NCBI RefSeq assembly: GCF_025602895.1
Contig: NW_026516574.1
Span: 1-21,089, forward strand
Source of the DNA: Polychytrium aggregatum
Taxonomy: Eukaryota > Chytridiomycota > Chytridiomycetes > Polychytriales
Reading direction: 5' to 3'
Length of the DNA stretch: 21,089 nt
Shown piece by piece: positions 1 through 7,568 of the stretch (the first letter of the stretch is position 1; every line of letters starts with the position of its first letter). The notes beneath the pieces were generated by a model that did not search any database, was not told the origin of the DNA, and saw only the letters and a list, made by a program, of their open reading frames with translations. A program made the position numbers and the translations under genes.

Positions 1-1389
1 GATCTTGAAGCCGTGTCGGTGGATCTTGTCGAGGACCAGTTCGATGTGGCGGATGTGCTGGTCCTCGTCCTCGGATGCGATCAGGATGTCGTCGATGTAG
101 ACGAACACAAAGTCGTCGATGAACTCGCGGAAGATGTCGTTCATCGCGGCTTGGAACACGGAGGGACTGTTGGCGAGGCCGAAGGGCATCACAAGCCACT
201 CAAAGTGGCCGTACTTGGTCCTGAAGGCCGTCTTGGGGGTGTCGGCGTCGGCAATGCGGATCTGGTGGAATCCGCGTTGCAAGTCGAGCTTGGAGAAGAC
301 ACGGCACTTGGACAGGCGGGTCGATGATCTCGCGCATGTTGGGCAGCGCGGTGCGGTCCTTGACGGTGATCTTGTTGAGGGCGCGGAAGTCAAAGACGAG
401 TCGGAACTTGTCGCCCTGCTTGACCCAGAAGATCGGTGCGCCGAAGGGCGATACGGACTTGCGGATGTGGCCGATCCGGAGCATCGGTCGAGTTCGTCTT
501 TGAGACGAGCGAGTTCTTCGCCGACATTTGGTAGAGCGACGACCAGGTTGGCTTGGCAGAGTCGTCGAGTTGGATGTTCATGTCGATGCCGGGTCCGGTG
601 AGGCGGGAGTTCCTTGAGTTCGTTGAAGGCATCGCGGTACTTTGCGATGATGGATCGGTGTTCGGGGTCAGTGGTTCGAGGACACGGGCAAGTTGGGCAA
701 CGGGGTCGTAGGGTTCAACAGCAACTGTATTCAAGTCACTGCTCAGAGTACAAACATACACGGCGCCGGGAGTCGAAGCCAGTGCGTTGATCTGCTGGGT
801 CGACATGTGGTACTGGGATCGGAGTTCGAGGGTCGTGAGTGGCATTCCGGTGTCGGGTCGCGATTGCCGTCCAAGTGTGGTGCTTCCCGTCGATCGAGAA
901 CTTGATTCGGTTGGAGGGCCAGTCGATCTCGGGGTTGGTCTGGTCGAGCCAGTTCTTGCCGAGGATAACGTCCCAGGTGAGTGGCGCGGTGAAGAGGTTG
1001 ATGCGGGCGTGGTAGTCGTGGATGGTGAGGTCGACGGGATCGGTGACGGAGGACGGGAAGGACTTGCCGTTGGGCATCGTGACGGCGTTGGCGGTGGTCT
1101 TGGTTCGAAGGTCGAGGGTCGAGGCGAGGGTCTCGGAGATGTGCGAGTTGGTCGCACCAGGGTCGATGAGGACGGTGATCGGGGAGCCGTTGAGGGTGGC
1201 GTCGATCACAAGCAGTCCCTTGCCGTGGTTGGCGGCAATGCGGTGGGGTTCGTCGATGAGAGAGTTGATCAGGTGAGGTCCGGTGGCGAGAGTCAATAGT
1301 TCAGCGTCGGGGGTCGGAGTCGGATGGCGGCAACTCGCCGGGTCCTTCAGAGGTCGTAGTATCCAGGGGTTGCCGCCTCGTCGTTTCCC
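1..1389 (-). pseudogene. pol: Element A pol, protease and N-terminal reverse transcriptase, several frame breaks
   Basis: This is the start of the pol polyprotein, entered from gag by a -1 shift at 1383-1389. The aspartic protease is near 1160-950, with LIDPGATNSHIS (P replaces the usual S of DSGA) and the family motif VILGKNWLDQ. The RT follows, with [36 protein letters not shown] and the catalytic FVYIDD near 105-85. YIDD replaces the YLDD of the other elements here. Translation changes frame at about 855, 660, 610, 520, 485 and 322. The last is one extra C in a CCCGCC context. All are one-base shifts and no in-frame nonsense change was found. The break density means this copy is either dead or badly sequenced. 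RNase H and integrase lie outside the window. Confidence 0.85.
1326..1389 (-). promoter_or_regulatory. Element A gag-pol -1 frameshift signal (slippery site plus stem)
   Basis: Reading the minus strand, the gag codons CAG GGA AAC hold the heptamer G GGA AAC (plus 1389 to 1383) in X XXY YYZ phase. After a 5-nt spacer, GGCGGCAAC (plus 1377-1369) can pair with GTTGCCGCC (plus 1334-1326), a perfect 9-bp stem around a 34-nt loop that holds the gag stop at 1349-1347. After the -1 slip the frame reads GKRRGGNPWILR and continues into protease. The same layout recurs in C and D2. Confidence 0.75.
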
Positions 1390-2407
1390 TGATCTTCGTA
1401 GAAGGTGGCCTGGTCGGCGGTCTCGACGATGGCGTTGATGCGGGGCTGGTTCAAGGGACACTGCGAGGCGATGTGGCCGAACTTGCGGCAGCGGAAGCAG
1501 CCTCCGTTACGGCGGAGGTACTCCTTCTCGCGGTCGGTGAGCTTCTTGATCGGGCGCATGTCGACGTTGTCGAGGTCCATGGCGTTGGGGTCACGTGCGG
1601 GAGGCTGGGTCGGCTGGAAGGCGGGACGAGGAGGACGGACCATTGGGCGGAACTGCGGCTGACCAGGTGGAGCGCGGAAGAGAGGAGGTCGCTGGAACTG
1701 GAGCTCGCGGAAGGGTTGATCGCGGAACTGAGTGCGAGCGGGCTGCTGCATCAGGGGTTGCGATTGACCCATAATGGACTCGTATCGCTCGGCGAGGGCC
1801 ATGGCATCTTCGAGGGTGGCTGTGTTGGAGTCAAGCTTCCATTCGACTTCGATGCGCACCCTGTGCTTGAGCTTGGTGAGGTAGCGCTGCAGGTTCTGGC
1901 GGTTGTTGCTGAAGTGGGGCAGCTCGAGGAGGAGATCGCGGAAGCGAGAGTTGAACTGCTCGACGGAGCCGGTGTGGCGCAGTGCTTCGAACTCATCCTC
2001 GGTGGTGCGCAGCGAGGTGGACGGAAGGAAGGTGTCGCGGAACGAGGGACAGGACGGCGGCCGGGGTCAGGTTGTCGAGTTGCTTGCCCTGGGACCAGAG
2101 GCGCCACCAGGTCTTGGCCTTGCCCTTGAGGTTCATGGCGACGGTGGCGACAGCGGTGGCGTCATCGAGACTGTGGAAGGCAATGTACTCGGTCATTGAG
2201 AAGACAAACTCGTCAACGACAGCAGCCTTACGCTCGCCAGTGAAGGCGTCGGGGAGCGGGATCTTGGGACGCTTGAAACCGGGAGGGACCGTGGGGAGAT
2301 TCGGCTGGGCAGTCAGGGCGGAGAGGACCAGGGCGCGGTCCTCGAGCGATAGTTGTTCAAGGGCCTGGAGACAGGCATTGACGGCGGGATCGACCGATGG
2401 CTACCAT
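1347..2407 (-). pseudogene. gag: Element A gag (capsid-nucleocapsid), two one-base frame breaks
   Basis: The Gag structural protein packages the element RNA into virus-like particles. The capsid-like part includes KTWWRLWSQG, FRDTFLPSTSL and EALRHTGSVEQFNSRFRDLL. A Pro/Gln-rich linker follows, then MDLDNVDMRP and one CCHC knuckle, CFRCRKFGHIASQC (C-x2-C-x4-H-x4-C), near 1500. The stop is at 1349-1347. Two lesions are seen. One is an extra C at about 2399-2400, inside the PBS, just after an ATG formed by the LTR/PBS junction (2407-2405). The other is a one-base shift near 2041-2050. If the first is an error, gag would start at the LTR/PBS junction. Otherwise no good upstream ATG exists and MTEYIAF at 2196 would be the first in-frame Met. 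The family assignment is secure; the start is an inference. Confidence 0.8.
2395..2406 (-). other. Element A primer binding site (tRNA type)
   Basis: Directly after the LTR end (TGACA, minus strand) comes TGGTAGCCATCGG. TGGTAGC would pair with a tRNA ending GCTACCA, as initiator Met tRNAs of many eukaryotes do. D2 has the same sequence minus one C (TGGTAGCATCGG). The identity of the primer tRNA is inferred from only 7 nt. Confidence 0.6.
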
Positions 2408-2456
2408 GTCAGATCACGGGATCAAGAGGAGATCAAAAGAAAAGATAGAGAAGGGT

Positions 2457-2462
2457 TTTATT
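2457..2462 (-). terminator. Poly(A) signal of element A LTR
   Basis: AATAAA on the minus strand, about 83 nt downstream of the TATA box and about 46 nt before the LTR end. The position fits the R region. Confidence 0.5.
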
Positions 2463-2544
2463 GATCTTAGCGAGGCTAGGATCTAGAGTCAAGTGTGTCT
2501 GGGGTCGAAGGTGATGACCAGAAACATGAGCGGGTGAAGGCGGG

Positions 2545-2553
2545 CTATTTATC
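2545..2553 (-). promoter_or_regulatory. TATA box of element A LTR
   Basis: The minus strand reads GATAAATAG, matching the TATAAATAG or GATAAATAG boxes of the B, C and E LTRs. It sits between the repeated decamers (upstream) and the AATAAA signal (downstream), as expected for U3-R order. Confidence 0.6.
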
Positions 2554-2660
2554 TGTCTGGCGGTCCCGGAGGCGAAGCCTGCCGCAGCGGGGGCGAAGCA
2601 GCGGAGGCGGCGGGACAGCAGCCAGGCAGCAACGGCTAACCGGAGAAACATGTGAAAGTC

Positions 2661-2731
2661 TGACAAATGCTCGGTGGCTGACAAATGCGGGTGACACAGC
2701 GTCTGACTAATGCATGGTCGATGACAAATGC
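2661..2731 (-). repeat. Four spaced decamers in element A U3
   Basis: TGACAAATGC lies at 2661-2670, 2679-2688 and 2722-2731, with a one-base variant TGACTAATGC at 2704-2713. Starts are 18, 25 and 18 bp apart, so they form two pairs with equal spacing. They lie about 110-185 bp upstream of the TATA box in the minus direction, where activator sites would be expected. The function is inferred only. Confidence 0.6.
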
Positions 2732-2851
2732 AGGGAAAACAGAGCGGCGTGTGCAACATGAGAGCAAGGAAAAAGGAAAGGCGTCACAGGACAAAGGAAA
2801 AGGAAAGTGTGCGACGCAAACAGTGACACAAGTGCGACGGTGCAGCTAGGC

Positions 2852-2893
2852 GGGCAGAGCGATCTGTGACACGGGCAGAGCGATCTGTGACAC
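2852..2893. repeat. 21-bp perfect tandem duplication at the A-B joint
   Basis: Bases 2852-2872 and 2873-2893 are identical (starting GGGCAGAGCGATC and ending TGTGACAC). The unit contains the presumed LTR terminus of element A. It may be an LTR-end duplication, an internal U3 repeat, or an assembly artefact. Confidence 0.9.
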
Positions 2894-5800
2894 CTATGCT
2901 CCCACCTCCGTCTTCCCCTTCTTGTCTTGTTCCTCCCGAACCCCTTCGCTCTTCCCAAACCCCTTCTCCTGCTGTCAGTTCTCTTTCCCTCCTTGATGTA
3001 CCTCCTCCTGTTGTTTGTTCTTCGGACATTGTTCAGAATAAAGTAACCGTCGAACATTATTCTGACCTTGTCCACGCCCCTCCTCTCAGCTCGGACGCTC
3101 CTCTCCGCGTCTGCAGCATTGATTACCGCTCGATGCGCGAGTCTTTGGATGCATGCAGGCATGGAACGCAACCCCTGACCATCTTTCAGGTCCATGTCCT
3201 GCCCACTGACGAGCCGAGCACTGCGACTGTCGAAGTGCCTGCGGAGTACAAGGACTTCCTGTCTGTTTTCTCTAAACAGGAAGCTGACTCCTTGCCTCCG
3301 CATCGCCCTTACGACTGCCCCATTGACTTGGAGCCGGGCAAGTCGCCAAAGTTCGGGCCTCTGTACTCACTGTCCGAGCCCGAGCTTCACGCTCTGCGTG
3401 ACTATCTCGACGAGAATCTTGCCAAGGGATTCGTTCGTCCTTCGTCGTCCCCAGCAGGCTCACCAATCCTCTTCGTCAAGAAGAAGGACGGCTCACTTCG
3501 TCTTTGCGTTGACTACCGCGCACTGAACGGTATCACGGTAAAGAACCGTTACCCTTTACCGCTGATCGGAGAGCTGCTGGACCGACTTCGAGGCGCGAAG
3601 GTGTTCACTAAGCTGGACCTTCGTGGAGCCTACAATCTGCTGCGCATCCGCTCCGGGGACGAGTGGAAGACAGCTTTCCGTACTCGATATGGGCACTTCG
3701 AGTACTTGGTGATGCCCTTTGGGCTCACCAACGCGCCAGCGACGTTCCAGCACTTCATCAACGACGTCCTGCGCACCGAGTTGGACCAGTTCGCAATTGC
3801 GTATCTTGACGATATCTTGATCTACAGTGCTGATCCGTCGCAGCATGTAGAGCACGTCAAGCAGGTCCTCTCGAAGCTCCGAGCTGCAAAGCTGTATTGC
3901 AAGCTGGAGAAGTGCGAGTTCTCCAAAACCTCGGTCTCGTTCCTTGGTTTCATGGTCTCGCCCGAGGGCATCGGTATGGAGCGATCCAAGCTCTCTGCGA
4001 TCTTGGATTGGCCCATACCGCGCAACATCTCGGATCTTCGATCCTTTGTCGGGTTTGCGAACTTCTATCGACGCTTCATCGATGGATACGCAAAGATCGC
4101 GGGGCCCATGACTCGGCTCTTCCGGAAGACGCATGGCTTCCAGTGGTCCCGCGAAGCCGATAAAGCATTCAGATCCTTGAAGGATGCCTTCGTTTCGGAG
4201 CCCGTTCTGGTGCATCCGGACCCATCCAAGCCGTTCGTCGTAGAGTCAGATGCGTCGGACTTTGCGCTTGGATGCGTGCTCTCCCAGCGGGGTGCTGATG
4301 ATCGCCTTCATCCTTGCTCGTTCCATTCGCGGACACTCTCGAATGCTGAACGTAACTACAGCATATACGAGAAAGAGCTGTTGGCGATCAAGGAGGCTTT
4401 CGAGGCGTGGCGACACTACCTCGAAGGCGCCCAGCATCCCGTTGCCGTTCTGACCGATCACAAGAACTTGGAGTACCTGGCAACGGCTCGCATCCTAAAC
4501 CAGCGCCATGCACGGTGGTCCCAGTTCTTGTCTCGGTTCGACATCCGCATCCAGTACCGTCCTGGTGCGAGGAACGGCAAGGCCGATGCCCTGTCTCGTC
4601 GCTCGGACTACATCCCTTCGTCGGCCTCCGTGTCGAGGGATCCGCCTCTGCTTCTCGATCCTGCCGCGGTGATACGCGTGCTCCGAAGCAGAGACGCCCG
4701 CTCTTCGGTTGCAAGTCGCAGTGACCCTGTGGACTTGCTGCAGCTCATAGCCGAAGAGCAGGCTCGGGATCCCGGTCTAGACAAATACCGTCGTGACCCG
4801 AAGTTCGTCTGGAATGGCCAGTACCTCACCTTCCAGAACAGGATTGTAGTCCCAGAGTCGTGCCGAGTTCCGGCGCTCAAGTCGTGCCATGACCCAGTCG
4901 CTGTGGGTCATCCAGGCATCCGACGGACTCTGGCTCTGGTATCGCGACAGTTTTGGTGGCAAACCTATCGGAAAGATGTCAAAGAGTACGTCTCGACGTG
5001 CGACACCTGTGCACGCTCGAAAGCTCCGCGACACAAGCCGTTTGGGTTCCTGTTGCCACTCCAGACAGCCGATCGACCCTGGGGGACACTGACCATGGAC
5101 TTTATCACTGATCTGCCAAAGTCCAAGGGTCACACCTGCATCTTTGTGGTGGTATGCAGCCTCACAAAGATGGCACACTTTATGTCCTGGCGTTCACTGC
5201 CGTCGGCGGAGGAGACTGCGTCACTGTTCCTCGACAATGTCTTTCGTCTCCATGGCCTCCCCGACACAGTGGTTTCAGACCGAGGAAGTCAGTTCACCTC
5301 TCGGTTCTGGAAGGCACTCTGCACGCAGCTCGGGATCCAAACCAGTCTGTCCACGGCCTTCCATCCCCAGACCGATGGACAGACTGAGAGGGTCAACCAG
5401 GTCATCAACCAATACCTGCGCTGTTACACGTCGTATCAGCAAGATGACTGGGCCGAGCTGCTGCCGTTGGCCGAGTTCTCTTACAATAACCTCGAGAACT
5501 CGTCAACACATGCCTCGCCATTCTTGGCAACCTATGGGTTCCACCCAAGGTTCGAAGTCCCCGTTGTCGCTGGCGGCCCTGATGTTCCCTCTGCCACGGA
5601 GAGGGTTGAACATCTCCAGCGGAACCTGGCACTGTTGAAGGAGAATCTTGAGAAGGCAAAGTCTGACTACAAGCACTTCTCAGATCTCCGGAGGTCCCAG
5701 GCTCCCGACTTGCGTCCGGGCGATCAAGTCTGGGTGCTGACTCGTAACATCAGCACCACTCGCCCAAGCAAGAAGCTGGATTACCAGAGGATTGGACCAT

Positions 5801-6186
5801 TCACCATCCTCGAGGCCGTCGGGACATTGGCTTTCCGCCTGGACTTGCCAAAGGGCATAAAGGTGCACCCGGTGTTCCATGTGTCTCTTCTTGAGCCCTA
5901 CAAGAAGAACTCGCTTCCGGGTCGGGTGCAAGCGCCGCCCCCTGCGGTGGTCATCGATGGGAACTTGGAGTGGGAGGTCGAAGAGATCTTAGACTCCAAG
6001 TTCGTGCGCGGAAAGCTGCACTATCTCATCGATTGGAAAGGCTACCCGGTCACCGATCGAAGTTGGGAGCCCGCCGACATTGTCTTTGCCCCAACGGTGG
6101 CCGCGGAGTACCACCGACGCTACCCAGACAAGCCTGGCCCCAGGAGAACTCAAGATGGAACACGCCGTAGTTTGAGGAGGAGATAG
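2893..6186 (+). CDS. pol: Element B pol: reverse transcriptase, RNase H, integrase, chromodomain (5'-truncated)
   Basis: The frame is open from 2866, but its first nine codons belong to the LTR of A, so B sequence begins at 2893 and no native start is present. A Pro/Ser-rich linker comes first. RT has GSPILFVKKKDGSLRLCVDYRAL in two blocks, TKLDLRGAYN and YLDD at 3802-3813. RNase H has VESDASDFALG, EKELLAI, LTDHKNLEYL and KADALSR. Integrase has an HHCC zinc domain ending CDTC, then the DDE triad at 5098 (MDFITDLP), 5278 (SDRG) and 5386 (DGQTER), with a D-x35-E spacing. A GPY/F module (RIGPFTIL, HPVFHVSLLEPY) leads to a chromodomain near 5962-6130 (WEVEEILDSK, YLIDWKGYP, SWEP). Chromodomains of this class target integration to histone-marked chromatin. 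All catalytic residues are retained and there is no frame break over 3.3 kb, unlike the neighbours. Without gag and protease it is not autonomous. Confidence 0.93.
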   Translation, partial: PMLPPPSSPSCLVPPEPLRSSQTPSPAVSSLSLLDVPPPVVCSSDIVQNKVTVEHYSDLVHAPPLSSDAPLRVCSIDYRSMRESLDACRHGTQPLTIFQVHVLPTDEPSTATVEVPAEYKDFLSVFSKQEADSLPPHRPYDCPIDLEPGKSPKFGPLYSLSEPELHALRDYLDENLAKGFVRPSSSPAGSPILFVKKKDGSLRLCVDYRALNGITVKNRYPLPLIGELLDRLRGAKVFTKLDLRGAYNLLRIRSGDEWKTAFRTRYGHFEYLVMPFGLTNAPATFQHFINDVLRTELDQFAIAYLDDILIYSADPSQHVEHVKQVLSKLRAAKLYCKLEKCEFSKTSVSFLGFMVSPEGIGMERSKLSAILDWPIPRNISDLRSFVGFANFYRRFIDGYAKIAGPMTRLFRKTHGFQWSREADKAFRSLKDAFVSEPVLVHPDPSKPFVVESDASDFALGCVLSQRGADDRLHPCSFHSRTLSNAERNYSIYEKELLAIKEAFEAWRHYLEGAQHPVAVLTDHKNLEYLATARILNQRHARWSQFLSRFDIRIQYRPGARNGKADALSRRSDYIPSSASVSRDPPLLLDPAAVIRVLRSRDARSSVASRSDPVDLLQLIAEEQARDPGLDKYRRDPKFVWNGQYLTFQNRIVVPESCRVPALKSCHDPVAVGHPGIRRTLALVSRQFWWQTYRKDVKEYVSTCDTCARSKAPRHKPFGFLLPLQTADRPWGTLTMDFITDLPKSKGHTCIFVVVCSLTKMAHFMSWRSLPSAEETASLFLDNVFRLHGLPDTVVSDRGSQFTSRFWKALCTQLGIQTSLSTAFHPQTDGQTERVNQVINQYLRCYTSYQQDDWAELLPLAEFSYNNLENSSTHASPFLATYGFHPRFEVPVVAGGPDVPSATERVEHLQRNLALLKENLEKAKSDYKHFSDLRRSQAPDLRPGDQVWVLTRNISTTRPSKKLDYQRIGPFTILEAVGTLAFRLDLPKGIKVHPVFHVSLLEPYKKNSLPGRVQAPPPAVVIDGNLEWEVEEILDSKFVRGKLHYLIDWKGYPVTDRSWEPADIVFAPTVAAEYHRRYPDKPGPRRTQDGTRRSLRRR
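6174..6186 (+). other. Element B polypurine tract
   Basis: GAGGAGGAGATAG is a purine run ending at the first base of the 3' LTR (6187). It overlaps the last codons and TAG stop of pol. It would prime plus-strand DNA synthesis. Confidence 0.6.
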
Positions 6187-6467
6187 TGTGATGACCAGCA
6201 TCACAACGGACCAATGAGATTGTCCCGCATGCTCTCGCCCTCCGCACCAATCATGAGTCCCCACGTGTTTGTTTGCCCCCATGCATGAGCACGCGCCGTT
6301 GCCACCCGCGTCTACTGGTTTCCTGCCTCCCCCACCGCTCGGCACATGTCCCCGGGCTGTGCCAAGCCCCTCTCGCTTGCACACCAGCCACTCTCGCACC
6401 CCCTTCTCGCTTCTCTGTGATGCTCCACCCTTCTCGCCCACTTTTGCCCCTCGACCTTCTCCCGGTC

Positions 6468-6476
6468 TATAAATAG
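6468..6476 (+). promoter_or_regulatory. TATA box of element B LTR
   Basis: TATAAATAG followed by CCC. It has the same core as the C LTR (7327-7335). It is upstream of a strong potential hairpin and the AATAAA signal. Confidence 0.65.
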
Positions 6477-6499
6477 CCCTGCATGTCTGAGCCTATGTT

Positions 6500-6536
6500 G
6501 AACACCAGTTCGAACAAAACTTGTTCTTTGGTGTTC
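6500..6536 (+). other. Composite hairpin in the R region of the B LTR
   Basis: GAACACCA (6500-6507) pairs with TGGTGTTC (6529-6536). Inside it GAACAA (6512-6517) pairs with TTGTTC (6521-6526) around a 3-nt loop. It starts 24 nt after the TATA box, so it would sit at or near the 5' end of the B transcript and again near its 3' end. Confidence 0.6.
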
Positions 6537-6549
6537 GGGGCTAAAAGCT

Positions 6550-6555
6550 AATAAA
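6550..6555 (+). terminator. Poly(A) signal of element B LTR
   Basis: AATAAA 50 bases before the LTR end and about 80 bases after the TATA box. Confidence 0.55.
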
Positions 6556-6605
6556 GCTCATACCAAGCACTTGGTCTTCGTCCTTGCGCTTGTTCACTCC
6601 TCACA

Positions 6606-6782
6606 CGGCCCGACCCAGTCCCCTCAACTACCTGTTGGACTTGCCACCTGGAAGCAAGCTCCATCCTGTCTTCCATGTGTCCAAGCTGCGTCGCCACACG
6701 ACCCGCAGTCCAGCACAGTTCCCCGACGCCGACGAAGGTGTCCCGGACGACGCACCACTGGAAGACGACCTCGGACAATACT
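6606..6782 (+). pseudogene. D1: 177-bp pol fragment of a D-family element
   Basis: This stretch is base-for-base identical to 16072-16248 of element D2. It encodes the integrase GPY/F-like module (NYLLDLPPGSKLHPVFHVSKLRRH) up to just before the chromodomain. It is bounded on the left by the B 3' LTR and on the right by the C 5' LTR, so it is what remains visible of an older D copy into which both B and C inserted. It is not a gene in itself; an open frame at 6584-6817 merely runs through it. Confidence 0.93.
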
Positions 6783-6998
6783 TGTTAGGGATAGCTCCTG
6801 CTTGTTCTCCACTTTGACTGCACACTTGGCTGTCCTTTTGCCTTTCTGTTTGTTTGTGTGTAGCTTTGCAGTTCCCCTCCAATTTTCCGCCCTTTGCCTG
6901 TCTTTTCCGCTCCTTCCGCACTTCCGTTTTCCCGCGCTGCTCCGCTTCCTTTGTCTTCTTCGCACGCGCCGGTTTGTTTGTGCACGCGCCTTGCTGCG

Positions 6999-7335
6999 AT
7001 TGGTTGCAATTCGGCTGCCGGTCATGTGTCCCCCCACCGGTGACTCATGACCTGCCTGACCACCCCAAACCTTCGCCTATCTCGCATGCAATTGCCCCAA
7101 TCTTTTCTTTGACCAATCCGCTTCTTGGACGTTGAGTCACATTGCTTCGCCTTTGCACGTTTCTCCTGCCTGGTGCTTCGCTTTTGCTTGCGCCTCTCTC
7201 GCTTTGGTTCTCTGCCTGTCTCGGTGGTCCTTCTCGGCCCTCGCTTGTGCACCGCCCCCTTCACCCTGCTCGATCGCCCACTTTTCCCTCCCTTGGCCGC
7301 CCTTCGCTGCCAAGTCCGGACTTGTCTATAAATAG
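6999..7335 (+). promoter_or_regulatory. Element C U3 promoter elements
   Basis: TGACTCA (7041-7047) and TGAGTCA (7133-7139) are the palindromic half-site pair bound by Gcn4/AP-1 type bZIP factors. CCAAT occurs at 7097 and 7113 and inverted (ATTGG) at 6999. TATAAATAG is at 7327-7335. The order of upstream sites, TATA and R region is that of a working promoter. Binding is inferred from the motifs only. Confidence 0.5.
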
Positions 7336-7384
7336 CCTGACCCCCGCGATGTGTAGTCGAACCTCAGCGTTCAAAATAGGACTA

Positions 7385-7568
7385 AATAAAGTGCCCTCTA
7401 CTTTATTCTCTGAGTGTTCCTCACGTCTCATTTCGAGACAAGTCTTATCTTGAACGGATCTTTGCTTCCCTCGCTCCCTCTCCGAGTCCACTTCGGACTT
7501 TACCCTTGCTTTCCCTGAGCTCACTTCGAGCTCACTTCTTCTTTTGCCGTTGAGTCCCCTTTGGACTC
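7385..7568 (+). other. Run of five small hairpins in the R-U5 leader of C
   Basis: The stems are AATAAAG/CTTTATT (7385-7407, 9-nt loop), GTCTC/GAGAC (7425-7439, loop ATTTC), GAGTCC/GGACTT (7484-7500, loop ACTTC, one G-U), TGAGCTC/GAGCTCA (7516-7534, loop ACTTC) and GAGTCC/GGACTC (7552-7568, loop CCTTT). Four of them have 5-nt loops. They would lie in the 5' leader of the element RNA, between the transcript start and the PBS. Confidence 0.65.

Larger units (their letters stand above)
1..2892 (-). mobile_element. Element A: Ty3/gypsy LTR retrotransposon, 5' half
   Basis: On the minus strand the order is LTR (2407-2892), PBS, gag, protease, reverse transcriptase, and the element then leaves the window at base 1. 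The order gag-PR-RT and the motifs LDLQRGFH and YIDD place it in Ty3/gypsy. The right edge joins directly to the protease-RT linker of element B on the opposite strand, so A is inserted in B. The rest of A (RNase H, integrase, 3' LTR) and the 5' part of B should lie to the left. The target duplication cannot be checked because only one end is visible; the base run next to the LTR is CCTAT. Confidence 0.9.
2407..2892 (-). repeat. Element A 5' LTR
   Basis: A 486-bp LTR is inferred from the TGTCA...TGACA inverted ends, the adjoining PBS on the left and the abrupt joint to B coding sequence on the right. It holds, in the minus direction, four GCATTTGTCA-like decamers, a TATA box, and AATAAA (plus 2457-2462) about 50 bases before its 3' end. 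Its start is ambiguous between 2892 and 2871, because a 21-bp unit carrying the TGTCACAG start is present twice. No second LTR is in the window to fix the limits. Confidence 0.7.
2893..6605 (+). mobile_element. Element B: chromodomain Ty3/gypsy element, 3' part
   Basis: B is represented by an intact RT-RNaseH-IN-chromodomain frame, a purine tract and a 3' LTR. Gag and protease are missing on the left because element A interrupts B in the protease-RT linker. The right end (TCACA) is followed by the D1 pol scrap starting CGGCC, so B was itself inserted in a D-family copy. Its other flank is out of view. Confidence 0.9.
6187..6605 (+). repeat. Element B 3' LTR
   Basis: A 419-bp LTR with TGTGA...TCACA inverted ends, directly after the pol stop. 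It starts with a perfect 7-bp inverted repeat around 5 nt (TGTGATG-ACCAG-CATCACA, 6187-6205). CCAAT boxes lie at 6211 and 6247, TATAAATAG at 6468-6476 and AATAAA at 6550-6555. The right limit is set by the joint to D1 pol sequence (CGGCCCGAC), which is identical to D2 from 16072 onward. Confidence 0.85.

Noticed and set aside
2661..2731. CRISPR-like array from the repeated decamers
   Set aside because: The repeats are only 10 bp and the spacers 8-15 bp, in a eukaryotic LTR; no cas genes are present.
2707..3303. Minus-strand frame crossing the A-B joint as a gene
   Set aside because: It runs over an insertion boundary between two elements and has only basic low-complexity sequence.
3556..4215. 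Antisense open frame (219 codons) opposite B RT
   Set aside because: Shadow of the RT with YLDD on the sense strand.
6584..6817. Small gene between B and C
   Set aside because: It starts in the B LTR, crosses the D1 scrap and ends in the C LTR; only the D1 part is meaningful, as a pol relic.
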